Shown piece by piece: positions 23,857 to 33,758 of a stretch of DNA of 64,000 bases (position 1 is its first letter; every line of letters starts with the position of its first letter). The DNA comes from Streptomyces sp. Root431. GTDB lineage: Bacteria > Actinomycetota > Actinomycetes > Streptomycetales > Streptomycetaceae. The translations under genes and the position numbers were made by a program. The stretch lies in the NCBI RefSeq assembly GCF_001426585.1, contig NZ_LMEI01000012.1, forward strand, positions 586,056 to 650,055. Reading direction: 5' to 3'. The notes under the pieces are model-generated. The model did no database searches. It saw only the letters and a list, made by a program, of their open reading frames with translations, and was not told the origin of the DNA.

Positions 23857-23872
23857 GGTGGACTAGACCTCA
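23857..23872 (+). promoter_or_regulatory. DasR-like operator (dre) upstream of msiK
   Basis: GGTGGACTAGACCTCA matches the DasR consensus AGTGGTCTAGACCACT at 12 of 16 positions, including the CTAGACC core. It lies 58 bp before the msiK start, in the only intergenic space available for its promoter. DasR is the GlcNAc-6-P-responsive GntR regulator of Streptomyces. Binding is inferred. Confidence 0.6.
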
Positions 23873-23929
23873 ATCCTTCCTTTACTCGGATCGTCCGGCA
23901 CGTTCCTGCCGGTGAAGGGACACATCACC

Positions 23930-25027
<1,098 letters not shown>

Positions 25028-25076
25028 CCCGTAGCTGCTCCTCGCTGAACGGCCCTGTGCCCGCAGCGCCTCGCTG

Positions 25077-25111
25077 AACGGCCCCGCATCTCTTGCAGAT
25101 GCGGGGCCGTT
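25077..25111 (+). terminator. terminator after msiK
   Basis: AACGGCCCCGCATCT pairs perfectly with its complement (15 bp) around a 5-nt loop, 49 bp beyond the msiK stop. CTGAACGGCCC occurs twice in the leader of the stem. Confidence 0.88.
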
Positions 25112-25273
25112 CGCCTAAGAGGCCGAAGTCGGGGTTTACCCCGGAAAACCCCGGCATTCAGGGCCCTCCCCGGCCCCCCGCGTCAACACGGAATTCGAAA
25201 AGCCGCCTCGAACCATCCCCCGCGAGAGTGACTAAATGTCGCCATATCACTACCGGCCGCTACGCTCGCTGGC

Positions 25274-25684
25274 GTGACGCACACTGCCCGCCGAATCGGC
25301 CGCTCTCTCGCCCTCGTCCTGCCCGTCGTCCTGGTGCTCTCGGGAACGCTCGCGGTATCCGCCGTTCCGTGGGCCGGCCAGGACTCCGCCACCCAGCTGA
25401 CGGCCTCCTCCACGGACGTCTCCGTCCGCGCCAAGTCCCGTGCCCCGCAGGATATTCTCCGCGACCAGCTCCTCGCAGAGCTTCAGGAGAAGGACCCCGG
25501 CATCGCCCTCACGCACCTCCAGCGCGAGGTCGAGAACCGGCCGTCGATCGCCGAGCACTGCATGTCCATCGCCCGCGCCCTCGGCCGCGCCGCCGTCAAG
25601 CACTACGGCCCCTCCCGCGCCCAGTCCTTCTCCCGACCGGTCTGCGACACCGCGTACGCGACCGGCGTCATGCGCGCCAGCTGA
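25274..25684 (+). CDS. small secreted protein of unknown function
   Basis: 136 residues. The N-terminal Arg-rich stretch and hydrophobic core (RRIGRSLALVLPVVLVLSGT) form a Sec signal peptide with likely cleavage near residue 30-35. The mature part is helical, with two Cys (in EHCMSIA and RPVCDTA) that could form one disulfide. No enzymatic motif is recognisable. GTG 25274 is 7 nt after TACGCT (25261-25266), so it is probably leaderless. It lies alone between msiK and the nucleotidyltransferase gene. Confidence 0.7.
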   Translation: MTHTARRIGRSLALVLPVVLVLSGTLAVSAVPWAGQDSATQLTASSTDVSVRAKSRAPQDILRDQLLAELQEKDPGIALTHLQREVENRPSIAEHCMSIARALGRAAVKHYGPSRAQSFSRPVCDTAYATGVMRAS

Positions 25685-25769
25685 GCCGCGAGCTGAGCAC
25701 GGAGCATCCTCCACGCCGCCGCCGACCGTATCCGGCCGTCCCGGCGTGCGGGCGCCTATCGTTCCCCGT

Positions 25770-26486
25770 ATGCACACCAATCCGACGCAGGCCGTGGTCC
25801 TGGCGGGCGGCCAGGGCTCGCGGCTGCGCCCCTACACCGACGACCGCCCCAAGCCGATGGTCGAGATCCCGGGCACCGGGACCCCGATCATCGGCCATCA
25901 GCTTTCCTGGCTCGCCGCCGAGGGCGTCACGGACGCCGTCGTCTCCTGCGGGCACCTCGCCGAGGTCCTCCAGGAGTGGCTGGAAACCGCCGACCTCCCC
26001 CTCAAGGTGACCACGGTCGTCGAGTCCGAGCCCCTGGGCCGCGGTGGCGGCCTCAAGTACGCCGCCGCGCACCTCCCCGCACCGGACCAGCCCTGGTACG
26101 CGACCAACGGCGACATCTGGACCCGCTTCTCGCTCCGCGAGATGGCCGCGTTCCACGCCGAGCGCGACGCCGTCGCGACGCTGGCCCTGGCCCGCCCCCG
26201 CATCCCGTGGGGCGCCGTCGAGACCGACACCTTCGGGCACATCACCGACTTCGTCGAGTCGCCGCCGTCGCCGTACCTCATCAACGCCGGCGTGTACGTC
26301 TTCTCCGCCGCCTTCACCGAGCTCCTCCCCGACCTCGGCGACCACGAGCGGACCACCTTCCCCCGCCTCGCCCGCGAGCGCCGCCTCGCCGGCTTCCCCC
26401 TGCCCCAGGGCGCGTACTGGCGGGCCATCGACACCGCCAAGGACCTCACCGAGGCCGCCAAGGAGCTCGCCGCCCAGCGGGCCTGA
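25770..26486 (+). CDS. sugar nucleotidyltransferase family protein
   Basis: 238 residues. AVVLAGGQGSRLRPYTDDRPKPM (split over residues 8-30) is the nucleotide-binding signature of sugar-1-phosphate nucleotidyltransferases. Further family points are WYATNGDIWTRFSL (metal-binding D) and SPYLINAGVYVFS. It resembles mannose-1-phosphate guanylyltransferase-type enzymes lacking the left-handed beta-helix domain, so it may make an NDP-sugar for glycans. ATG 25770 follows TATCGT by 7 nt and has no Shine-Dalgarno, implying a leaderless message. It converges with the DoxX gene. Confidence 0.85.
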   Translation: MHTNPTQAVVLAGGQGSRLRPYTDDRPKPMVEIPGTGTPIIGHQLSWLAAEGVTDAVVSCGHLAEVLQEWLETADLPLKVTTVVESEPLGRGGGLKYAAAHLPAPDQPWYATNGDIWTRFSLREMAAFHAERDAVATLALARPRIPWGAVETDTFGHITDFVESPPSPYLINAGVYVFSAAFTELLPDLGDHERTTFPRLARERRLAGFPLPQGAYWRAIDTAKDLTEAAKELAAQRA

Positions 26487-26532
26487 GGCAGGCAGGGAGC
26501 AGGAAACCCGGGATTCACGTCCGTACGCGTAC

Positions 26533-26573
26533 GAGAAGGGCGGCACCGCGGAAGACGCGGTGCCGCCCTTCTC
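26533..26573. terminator. bidirectional terminator between convergent genes
   Basis: A perfect 18-bp stem (left arm 26533-26550, right arm 26556-26573) with loop GAAGA, between the nucleotidyltransferase and DoxX genes. Confidence 0.9.
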
Positions 26574-26587
26574 CCTGCCCCTCGCGC

Positions 26588-28252
26588 TCAGCCCAGCAGG
26601 CCACCGATCGGGTTCCTCGCGCCGCCCGTCGACGAGCCGCTCTCCGTCGGGGTGCTGCTGCCGCCCGTCGAGCCCGTGGACCCGGTGGAGCCGCCGCTCG
26701 ACGTGCCGCCCGTGCTCGTCGGGGTGTCGCTGGTGGTCGGCGGGGGCGCCGGGTTCGACTTCGTCGGCGGGCGCGTGGTCGTGGAGGAAGAGGACGAAGA
26801 GGAGCCCGTGCTGGTGCTGCCCTGCGTGGCCGTCGGGCGCTGCTCCTGCGTGCGGGTGGCCTCGCGGGTGGTCTCGGGCTGCCGGGTCGCCTCCTCGGTC
26901 TCCTCGCGGCCGGCGGTGGCCTCCGTGGTCTCGGAGGTCGCGGCGGGCTCGGGCGCCGTGGAGGCGCTGCTGGACGGGGCGCGGCGCGTCGGCTCGGTGG
27001 GGAGCGGCCGGCCCGGGAGGTGGTTGATCGGGTCGTCGTTGGGGCCCGGGACGGTGACCATCTCGGTCGAGCGGACCGCGCCGCCGAGGACGGAGCCGAT
27101 GAGGAGGGTGAGGCCGACGACGACCGAGGCGAGGAGCGTGCTGCGGCGGGTGACGCGGCGGCGCAGGGCCCAGAGTTCGGCGCGGGGGCCGAGGGTGCGC
27201 CAGGCCTCGCCGGCGAGGCGGCCGTCGAGCGAGTAGACGGGGGCGCCGGCGATGATCAGCGGGGACCAGGCGGCCAGGTAGATGATGTCGGCCGAGTCGT
27301 AGACCGGGACGGTCTTCCAGCTGACGGTCAGGATGAGCGCGGCGGAGAGCAGGGCGCCGACGACGGCCGCCGCGCGCTGCCAGAGGCCGAGGACGGTGAG
27401 GACGCCGACGACGACCTGGAGGAACGCGACGGTGAGTCCGGCGCCCACGGGGTGCTGGAGGGCGAAGTCGCGGAGCGGCTCGGCGAGGGGCCACGGGTGG
27501 AGCGAGTTGAGCCACTTCACCATGGAGCCGCGCTCGCCGCCGTCGAAGTAGACGGGGTCGCAGAGCTTGCCCATGCCCGCGTAGATGGAGATGAAGCCGA
27601 GGAAGACGCGGAGCGGGAGGAGGACGACACCGAGGTTCATCCGGCGGCCGGGGTAGTACGCGTGCCGGACGGGGTCGTGCGCCTGGCGCCGGCCGTCGCG
27701 GCCTTCGCGGCCGTCCGCCGTGGCGTCCTCGTACGGTCCCGGGGTCTCGGGCCGGAGGTCGTACACGTCGTCGTAGGCGCCCTCGGCACGGCGCATCGGC
27801 GGCAGCAGCGGCCCGGCGGCCTCCGCGGGCACGACCGGGGTGGGCATGGTGTCGTCGATGCGCGGGATGGCCTGGGTGGCGCCTGCGTCGAGGCCGCCGT
27901 GCCCGAGATGACCGCCGGGGCCGCCGTGGCCGACGGCCGGGTCCAGGGTCGAGACGGAGGAGGACTCGCGTACGGCCTGGAGGAGTCCGGTCGCGCCCGG
28001 CGCGGACTTCCCCGTCCATACGACGGGGCGGCGGCGCGGCGCGCCCCCTCCCGTCCCCCCGCCGGCACCGGCTCCGGAGAGCGCGGCGACGCGCGGGTTC
28101 GCGGCGAACGTCGGCGCCTGAGCCGGCGCGAGCCGCACACGGAAGCTGGCGTGGTTCACGATCACCTGGGCGGGATCGGAGTCCACTTTGACCATGCTCA
28201 GCGCGGGCTGATCGTCGAACCCCGGCCGGGGCGTTCTGGTGTCCACACTCAT
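26588..28252 (-). CDS. DoxX family membrane protein with low-complexity tail
   Basis: 554 residues. A polar N-terminal region (about 1-200) precedes the DoxX membrane domain: MNLGVVLLPLRVFLGFISIY, the conserved GMGKLCDP and further segments to about residue 340 (four helices), then another helix (LLASVVVGLTLLIGSVLGG). The last 160 residues are Thr/Ser/Pro/Glu-rich, ending in Gly-Ser-Thr repeats, probably outside the membrane. DoxX proteins are associated with quinone or thiol redox in membranes; in actinobacteria some work with thiosulfate or superoxide metabolism. The true role is unknown. Confidence 0.85.
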   Translation of the reverse strand: MSVDTRTPRPGFDDQPALSMVKVDSDPAQVIVNHASFRVRLAPAQAPTFAANPRVAALSGAGAGGGTGGGAPRRRPVVWTGKSAPGATGLLQAVRESSSVSTLDPAVGHGGPGGHLGHGGLDAGATQAIPRIDDTMPTPVVPAEAAGPLLPPMRRAEGAYDDVYDLRPETPGPYEDATADGREGRDGRRQAHDPVRHAYYPGRRMNLGVVLLPLRVFLGFISIYAGMGKLCDPVYFDGGERGSMVKWLNSLHPWPLAEPLRDFALQHPVGAGLTVAFLQVVVGVLTVLGLWQRAAAVVGALLSAALILTVSWKTVPVYDSADIIYLAAWSPLIIAGAPVYSLDGRLAGEAWRTLGPRAELWALRRRVTRRSTLLASVVVGLTLLIGSVLGGAVRSTEMVTVPGPNDDPINHLPGRPLPTEPTRRAPSSSASTAPEPAATSETTEATAGREETEEATRQPETTREATRTQEQRPTATQGSTSTGSSSSSSSTTTRPPTKSNPAPPPTTSDTPTSTGGTSSGGSTGSTGSTGGSSTPTESGSSTGGARNPIGGLLG

Positions 28253-28356
28253 CTAACCGAGTGATCTGGGTTTAGGACACTGCCTTGACAGCTCGCAAAT
28301 GTCCGAGACCCGTCAAGATCAACGCCGCGGCCGGGGCCGGGTCGTACGAGGGGGTG

Positions 28357-29313
28357 TTACGCCATACGGCGGCGGGCCGCTTCGTACAGCACGACACCGG
28401 CGGCGACACCGGCGTTGAGCGACTCCGCGCCGCCCGGCATGGGGATGCGGACGAGGTAGTCGCAGGTCTCGCCGACGAGGCGGGACAGGCCCTTGCCCTC
28501 GGAGCCGACGACGATGACGACCGGGCCGGACAGCGCCTCCAGCTCGTGGACCTCGTGGTCGCCGTCGGCGGCGAGGCCGACGACCGTGAGACCGGCCTTC
28601 TGGTACTGCTCCAGGCAGCGCGTCAGGTTGGTGGCGCGGGCGACCGGCGTACGGGCGGCGGTGCCGGCCGAGGTCTTCCACGCACCGGCGGTCATGCCGG
28701 CGGCGCGGCGCTCGGGGACGACCACGCCGTGGCCGCCGAAGGCCGCGACGGAGCGGACGACGGCGCCGAGGTTGCGCGGGTCGGTGATGCCGTCGAGCGC
28801 GACGATCAGCGGGTCCTCGTGCTCGTCGTAGGCGGCCGCGGCGAGGTCCTCGGGGTGCGCGTACTCGTACGGCGGGACCTGGAGGACGAGGCCCTGGTGG
28901 TTCAGGTTGTTCGTCATCCGGTCGAGCTCGGGGCGCGGCGCCTCCATGATGTGGATGTTGCCGCGGCCGGTCGCGAGGTTCAGGGCCTCGCGCACGCGCT
29001 CGTCGTTGTCGATGAACTGCTGCACGTACAGGGTCGTGGCGGGCACGCCGTCACGCAGGGCCTCGAAGACCGGGTTGCGGCCGACGACCATCTCGGACGT
29101 CCCCTTGCCGCCGCGGCGCGCGACGGGCTTGCGCTTGGCCACGTTCCGGGCCATCGCGTTGGAGACGCGGAACGCCTTGTGGCCCTTGCGGTCGGTGGCC
29201 TTGGGCGTCGGGCCCTTGCCTTCGAGGCCCTTGCGCCGCTGGCCACCGCTGCCGACCGTCGCACCCTTCTTGTTCGACGTGCGACGGTTCCTGCGCTGGC
29301 TGTTCCCGGCCAT
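28357..29313 (-). CDS. rlmB: 23S rRNA (guanosine-2'-O-)-methyltransferase RlmB
   Basis: 318 residues of the SPOUT/TrmH family. The substrate-binding L30e-like domain starts at MVVGRNPVFEALRDG (about residue 75). The catalytic domain has DGITDPRNLGAVVRSVAAFG (motif 1), IVVGSEGKGLSR (motif 2) and IPMPGGAESLNAGVAAGVVL (motif 3, forming the AdoMet-binding knot). It methylates a conserved 23S guanosine (G2251 in E. coli). A basic, disordered 70-residue N-terminal extension is typical for Streptomyces homologues. It lies 80 bp downstream of cysS in the same direction, probably one transcription unit with cysS. Confidence 0.93.
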   Translation of the reverse strand: MAGNSQRRNRRTSNKKGATVGSGGQRRKGLEGKGPTPKATDRKGHKAFRVSNAMARNVAKRKPVARRGGKGTSEMVVGRNPVFEALRDGVPATTLYVQQFIDNDERVREALNLATGRGNIHIMEAPRPELDRMTNNLNHQGLVLQVPPYEYAHPEDLAAAAYDEHEDPLIVALDGITDPRNLGAVVRSVAAFGGHGVVVPERRAAGMTAGAWKTSAGTAARTPVARATNLTRCLEQYQKAGLTVVGLAADGDHEVHELEALSGPVVIVVGSEGKGLSRLVGETCDYLVRIPMPGGAESLNAGVAAGVVLYEAARRRMA

Positions 29314-29393
29314 GACTACCTGTTTCCTCTATTGCCTGCGTACACAAGTCTGTAACTGAAGTGTGCCGCCCGGAGCCCCGAGCGGCACGTCTT

Positions 29394-30794
29394 CTAACGG
29401 TTGCCCAGCGTCCAGCGGGGGCCGTCGGGGCTGTCCTCGATGGCGAGGCCGGACTGGCTCAGCTGATCGCGGATCGCGTCCGCGGTCGCCCAGTCCTTTC
29501 GCTCGCGGGCCGACTCGCGCTGCTGGAGCACGAGCCGTACGAGGGTGTCGACGACGCCGTGGAGCTCCTCGCCGCCACCGGACTCCTCGGCCCAGTGCGG
29601 GTCGAGCGGGTCCAGGCCGAGGACGCCGAGCATGGCGCGGACCTCGGCGAGGCGGGCGATGGCCTCGTCCTTGTCGTCCGCGGCGAGGGCGCTGTTGCCC
29701 TGGCGGACGGTGGTGTGGATGATCGCGAGCGCGTGCGGCACGCCCAGGTCGTCGTCCATGGCCTCGGCGAAGGCCGGCGGCACCTCGGCGGCGGGGGCGA
29801 CGGTCGTCCCGGCCTTCTCGGTGGCGCGCTGGACGAAGCCCTCGATACGGGCGAACGCCGACTCGGCCTCGCGCAGGGACTCCTCGCTGTACTCGATCAT
29901 CGAGCGGTAGTGCGGGGTGCCCAGGTAGTAGCGGAGGACGATGGGACGCCAGTTCTTGACCATCTCCGACACCAGCACGCTGTTGCCGAGCGACTTCGAC
30001 ATCTTCTCGCCGGCCATGGTGACCCAGGCGTTGTGCACCCAGTACTTCGCGAACTCGTCGCCGTAGGCCTTGGCCTGGGCGATCTCGTTCTCGTGGTGCG
30101 GGAAGATCAGGTCGAGGCCGCCGCCGTGGATGTCGAAGGCGGAGCCCAGGTACTTGTGGGCCATGGCCGAGCACTCCAGGTGCCAGCCGGGGCGGCCGCG
30201 GCCCCACGGCGTCTCCCAGTCGGGCTCGCCCGGCTTGGTCGCCTTCCACATCGCGAAGTCGCGCGGGTCGCGCTTGCCGGTGATGCCGTCCTCGGCGGGC
30301 TGCCGCAGGTCGTCGATGTCCTGGTTGGACAGCTCCAGGTACCCCGGGAAGGAGCGCACGTCGAAGTAGACGCTGCCGTCGGCCTCGTACGCGTGACCGC
30401 GCTCGATGAGGCCGCGCATCATCTCGATCATCTCGGGGACGTGCCCGGTGGCGCGGGGCTCGTAGGTGGGCGGCAGGCAACCGAGCGCGTCGTAACCGGC
30501 GTTGAACGCCCGCTCGTTCTCGTACCCGATGGACCACCAGGGGCGGCCCTGGTCCGCGCCCTTGGCGATGATCTTGTCGTCGATGTCCGTGACGTTCCGG
30601 ATGAACGTGACGTCGTAGCCCCGGTAGGCGAACCAGCGGCGCATGATGTCGAAGTTCAGCCCCGACCGGATGTGGCCGATGTGCGGGGCGGCCTGCACGG
30701 TCGCGCCACAGAGGTAGATCGAGACACAGCCCGGTGTGAGCGGGGTGAAGTCACGGATCTGCCGGGCGCTGGTGTCGTACAGGCGAATAGTCAC
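29394..30794 (-). CDS. cysS: cysteinyl-tRNA synthetase
   Basis: 466 residues, the usual bacterial length. CGATVQAAPHIGHIRSGLNF carries the zinc Cys and HIGH motif (about 29-48), GWHLECSAMA and FPHHENEIAQ supply further zinc ligands and CysRS-specific contacts, and GEKMSKSLGNSV is the KMSKS loop. It charges tRNA-Cys in the cytoplasm. Two adjacent GTG codons (30797 and 30794) are possible starts; VTIRLYDTSARQ (30794) fits the family best. It is followed by rlmB and preceded by ispF-ispD, a conserved actinobacterial order. Confidence 0.96.
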   Translation of the reverse strand: MTIRLYDTSARQIRDFTPLTPGCVSIYLCGATVQAAPHIGHIRSGLNFDIMRRWFAYRGYDVTFIRNVTDIDDKIIAKGADQGRPWWSIGYENERAFNAGYDALGCLPPTYEPRATGHVPEMIEMMRGLIERGHAYEADGSVYFDVRSFPGYLELSNQDIDDLRQPAEDGITGKRDPRDFAMWKATKPGEPDWETPWGRGRPGWHLECSAMAHKYLGSAFDIHGGGLDLIFPHHENEIAQAKAYGDEFAKYWVHNAWVTMAGEKMSKSLGNSVLVSEMVKNWRPIVLRYYLGTPHYRSMIEYSEESLREAESAFARIEGFVQRATEKAGTTVAPAAEVPPAFAEAMDDDLGVPHALAIIHTTVRQGNSALAADDKDEAIARLAEVRAMLGVLGLDPLDPHWAEESGGGEELHGVVDTLVRLVLQQRESARERKDWATADAIRDQLSQSGLAIEDSPDGPRWTLGNR

Positions 30795-30868
30795 CACTCC
30801 AGGGTAGTGGGCGTGTGGTAGTGCCCCGCGACCTGTTGGCGATCGCGGGACACGATTTTCCCCGGCTT

Positions 30869-31426
30869 TCACCGGGCCTGGGGGGACGTCTGAGGCGATA
30901 CGGGGTACACGAGGGCGGTCGCGAGGGCGGCGAGGCCCTCGGCGCGGCCGGTCAGACCGAGCCCGTCGGTGGTCGTGCCGGAGACGGAGACGGGCGCGCC
31001 GGCCGCCGTGCTCAGCGCCTTCTGGGCCTCGTCGCGGCGCTTGCCGACCTTGGGGCGGACGCCGACGACCTGGACGGCGATGTTGCCGATCTCGTACCCC
31101 TCGGCGCGGACGATCCGGGCGGCCTCGGCGAGGAGGGTGACGCCGGAGGCGCCGGACCACTCGGGGCGCGAGGTCCCGAAGTGCGCGCCGAGGTCGCCGA
31201 TGCCGGCGGCGGAGAAGAGGGCGTCGCAGGCGGCGTGGGCGGCGACGTCACCGTCGGAGTGACCGGCGAGACCGTACTCCTCGCCCTCCCAGAGGAGGCC
31301 GGCGCACCACAGCTCGCGGCCCTTCTCGAAGGCGTGGACGTCGGTGCCGATGCCCGTACGGGGGATCACGGACGGGGGTGCCCCCTGATCGAGCGGAGCC
31401 GAGAGCTTGGGGGAGTCAGAAGCCAT
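30869..31426 (-). CDS. ispF: 2-C-methyl-D-erythritol 2,4-cyclodiphosphate synthase
   Basis: 185 residues. GIGTDVHAFEKG (metal-binding Asp and His) and GLAGHSDGDVAAHAACDALF (His ligand and conserved SDGDV) define IspF, with LGAHFGTSRPEW and DGLGLTGRAEGLAA completing the trimer active site. It releases CMP to form the cyclic diphosphate of the non-mevalonate isoprenoid pathway. The 20-residue N-terminal extension (MASDSPKLSAPLDQGAPPSV) is not conserved, so a later start is possible. The annotated start overlaps the ispD stop by 11 bp, indicating a coupled operon. Confidence 0.95.
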   Translation of the reverse strand: MASDSPKLSAPLDQGAPPSVIPRTGIGTDVHAFEKGRELWCAGLLWEGEEYGLAGHSDGDVAAHAACDALFSAAGIGDLGAHFGTSRPEWSGASGVTLLAEAARIVRAEGYEIGNIAVQVVGVRPKVGKRRDEAQKALSTAAGAPVSVSGTTTDGLGLTGRAEGLAALATALVYPVSPQTSPQAR

Positions 31427-32165
31427 CGTTGGCCCTCCTGCGGGCGAGTACGGCCTCGGCGAGGACGAGGTCGAGCGGACGGGTCACCTTGAACGCCTCC
31501 TCGTGGCCGGGCACGACGACGACGGGCGCGCCGAGCCTCTCGACCATGCCGGCGTCGTCGGTGGCGCCCTCACCGGTGAGGGCGATGGTGGCGTGGGCGT
31601 TGACCAGCGTGTCGTGGTCGAAGCCCTGCGGGGTCTGGACGGCGCGGAGGCGGGCGCGGATCGGCGTGGCGACGACCTGCTCGGGGTCGCCCGGCTTCTC
31701 GGCCGGCTCGACCTCCTTGACGGTGTCCGCGACGGGCAGCGCGGGGACGACGGCGACGGCCCCGTCCCGTACGGCCTCGATGACGGCGTCCACGGTGTCG
31801 ACGGGGACCAGGGGGCGGGCCGCGTCGTGGACGAGGACGGTGGTGATGCCCTCGGGCAGTGCCTGGAGGCCGAGGTGGACGGACTCCTGGCGGGTGTCGC
31901 CGCCGGGGACGACGACGTAGTCGGTCCGCTCGGGGAGGGCGTGGGCGTCGAGGAGGTGCTTGACCTCGGCGGCGCCGTCGGAGGGGGCGACCACGACGAC
32001 GAGCGAGACCGCGCGGGAGGCGGCCATCGCGCGGACGGCGTGGATGAGCATGGGGGTGCCGTTCAGCGTGCGGAGCGCCTTGGGGGCGCCCGGGCCGAGG
32101 CGTACGCCCCGTCCGGCAGCCGGGATCACCACGGCGGTACGAGAAGGACGCGCTTCGTCTGACAT
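31416..32165 (-). CDS. ispD: 2-C-methyl-D-erythritol 4-phosphate cytidylyltransferase
   Basis: 249 residues. AVVIPAAGRGVRLGPGAPKA is the CTP-binding glycine-rich loop with conserved Arg and Lys. VVVVAPSDGA, VVPGGDTRQESVHLGL and LVHDAARPLV (substrate Asp-Ala-Ala-Arg-Pro) follow, and QTPQGFDHDTL with TDDAGMVERLG complete the family signature. It makes CDP-methylerythritol in the MEP pathway. ATG 32165 has GGAG 8 nt upstream and is preferred over GTG 32174. It is first in the probable ispD-ispF unit and lies downstream of carD, as in other actinobacteria. Confidence 0.95.
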   Translation of the reverse strand: MSDEARPSRTAVVIPAAGRGVRLGPGAPKALRTLNGTPMLIHAVRAMAASRAVSLVVVVAPSDGAAEVKHLLDAHALPERTDYVVVPGGDTRQESVHLGLQALPEGITTVLVHDAARPLVPVDTVDAVIEAVRDGAVAVVPALPVADTVKEVEPAEKPGDPEQVVATPIRARLRAVQTPQGFDHDTLVNAHATIALTGEGATDDAGMVERLGAPVVVVPGHEEAFKVTRPLDLVLAEAVLARRRANDGF

Positions 32166-32635
32166 CGGTTGCACTCCGGCAGGTTTGTTTCCGCGGCCGA
32201 CATGGGTATGGCCTCACCGTGCCGGACGCGACGCCTTGACCGGGCCCTTTCCGTGACGACGGTCGAGGCGTTGCCGCGTGAGCACAGGGGTTCGGACGTA
32301 ACAGGGGGTGCGGGTTCTTTCAGCGGTACGCACGGGGCGGCGATTCAGCCGACGGTCCGCCCGGTGGCGGCCCATCCGGTGGCAGTCCGGCCGACGGGAA
32401 TCCGTCAGGCGACAGTCTGTCCGGCGAGGGGCCGGCCGCGTGTGTACGGTCGCGCGTACGCTCCGCAAACGTACGCGAACATGCCGCAGCGCCCGGCGAC
32501 AGCGCTGTGTGGTTCACAGCGCGCCAGCGGGCACCGCGGCATCGCTTCACTTGGAAGCACGCTCACAACGAATCGCCCGGAGAGATCCCTTTCCGGTTGC
32601 CCGGAGGGATCCGGAGCGATTCAGAGCGCGCTCAC
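32166..32635. other. 470-bp gap between carD and ispD
   Basis: No convincing gene. Around 32345-32425 there are imperfect 11-13 bp reiterations of GTCCGGCCGA-like sequence. TGTACGGTCGCGCGTACGCT (32440-32459) and CGTACGCG-type short palindromes lie farther right. The ispD promoter should lie here. Confidence 0.5.
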
Positions 32636-33118
32636 TCAGGACGCGAGGACCTCGTCGAGGAGAGCCTCGGCCTTGTCCTCGTTCGTGTTCTCCGCGAGAG
32701 CCAGCTCGCTCACCAGGATCTGCCGAGCCTTGGCAAGCATCCGCTTCTCACCGGCGGACAGCCCGCGCTCGCGCTCCCGGCGCCACAGGTCGCGCACTAC
32801 TTCGGCGACCTTGATGACATCGCCGGAGGCGAGCTTCTCGAGATTTGCCTTGTAGCGACGGGACCAGTTCGTCGGCTCTTCGGCGTACGGCGCGCGCAGC
32901 ACCTCGAAGACCCGGTCCAGCCCGTCCTGACCGACCACGTCGCGAACACCGACGAACTCCGCATTGTCCGCCGGCACACGAACCGTCAGGTCGCCCTGCG
33001 CGACCTTGAGCACCAAGTAGGTCTTGTCCACGCCTTTGATCTGGCGAGTTTCGATGGCCTCGATCAGCGCGGCCCCGTGATGGGGATAGACCACGGTGTC
33101 GCCAACCTTGAACGTCAT
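32636..33118 (-). CDS. carD: CarD/CdnL family RNA polymerase-binding regulator
   Basis: 160 residues. The N-terminal Tudor-like RNA polymerase-interacting domain (MTFKVGDTVVYPHHGAALIE to about residue 65) is followed by the helical DNA-binding domain, with NWSRRYKANLEKLASGDVIK and the conserved WRRERERGLSAGEKRML. CarD binds the RNAP beta lobe and stabilises open complexes, mainly at rRNA and housekeeping promoters; it is essential in mycobacteria. GTACCTGTC rather than a clear Shine-Dalgarno precedes the ATG, although AGGGG lies about 10 nt upstream. It is divergent from the lipoprotein gene and precedes ispD-ispF. Confidence 0.95.
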   Translation of the reverse strand: MTFKVGDTVVYPHHGAALIEAIETRQIKGVDKTYLVLKVAQGDLTVRVPADNAEFVGVRDVVGQDGLDRVFEVLRAPYAEEPTNWSRRYKANLEKLASGDVIKVAEVVRDLWRRERERGLSAGEKRMLAKARQILVSELALAENTNEDKAEALLDEVLAS

Positions 33119-33758
33119 GTGACAGGTACCCCTTCCGTGGCTATCCAGGGTAACACGGATACTGCTTCTTCTGAATGGCGTTTTCGCAGGTCAGAGCATA
33201 TCTCGGGGCTTGACAACAGCATCACGAACGTGCTGCGGAGGGCTTCCGGAAGGCGGTATTCGCAGGTCGGAGCGGCTGTGCGGACGGAGAGAAACGCGCA
33301 CGTTACACGTACCTGGAGCCCCTCCAAGGAGGGGCGATGTCCCGGTTTGTCGGGTTCGGAGCGTGCTTCTTCGCGTACTCCGTTCGAGGATCGCCCACCC
33401 GTACGGATGTACGCCGGGGTGATTCCCGAATTGATCAGCGTGACGGCGGTCCATGATTTTCCGGAGCGGGGCTCCGGGGAATGCGGGGCGGCCCCCGAAT
33501 TGATCAAGGCGGTTATGTGAACAACAGGTCAATGGGTCGCGATCCGGCCACGGCGAGTCGCTGAGAGCGACGGTCGGACACCCCTCGGAACCGCCCGGTA
33601 GCGGCCCGTAGGCCGCCCCTGGCGCCACCCCGAGGCCGGTTAGGGGCGGGTCGGGTGCGGGACGGAGAGTGCGGCTCGGTAACCTAAGCGCGCTGACACA
33701 CCTTTAGCTCGTCCTTAGTCCTCCAGCCTGTCCGTTCGTCCTAGGAGATGCCGCCGCC
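33119..33758. other. 640-bp divergent intergenic region (carD/lipoprotein gene)
   Basis: No gene is supported. CCCGAATTGATCA occurs twice (33425-33437 and 33494-33506, 69 bp apart). GCCCCTCCAAGGAGGGGC (33318-33335) is a perfect 18-bp palindrome, and CCGGAGC-GGG-GCTCCGG (33461-33477) a short hairpin. Promoters of both flanking genes must lie here. GTTATGTGAAC (33512-33522) resembles a single inverted PHO unit but lacks partner repeats. Confidence 0.6.

Noticed and set aside
32166..32635. Protein-coding ORFs in the carD-ispD gap
   Set aside because: Open frames exist on both strands, but their translations are Arg/Pro/Ser-rich low-complexity shadows without start signals or domain character.
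33512..33522. PHO box upstream of the lipoprotein gene
   Set aside because: Only one GTTCAC-like unit (reverse strand) is present; the following 11-bp registers do not match, unlike the boxes at 36461-36568.
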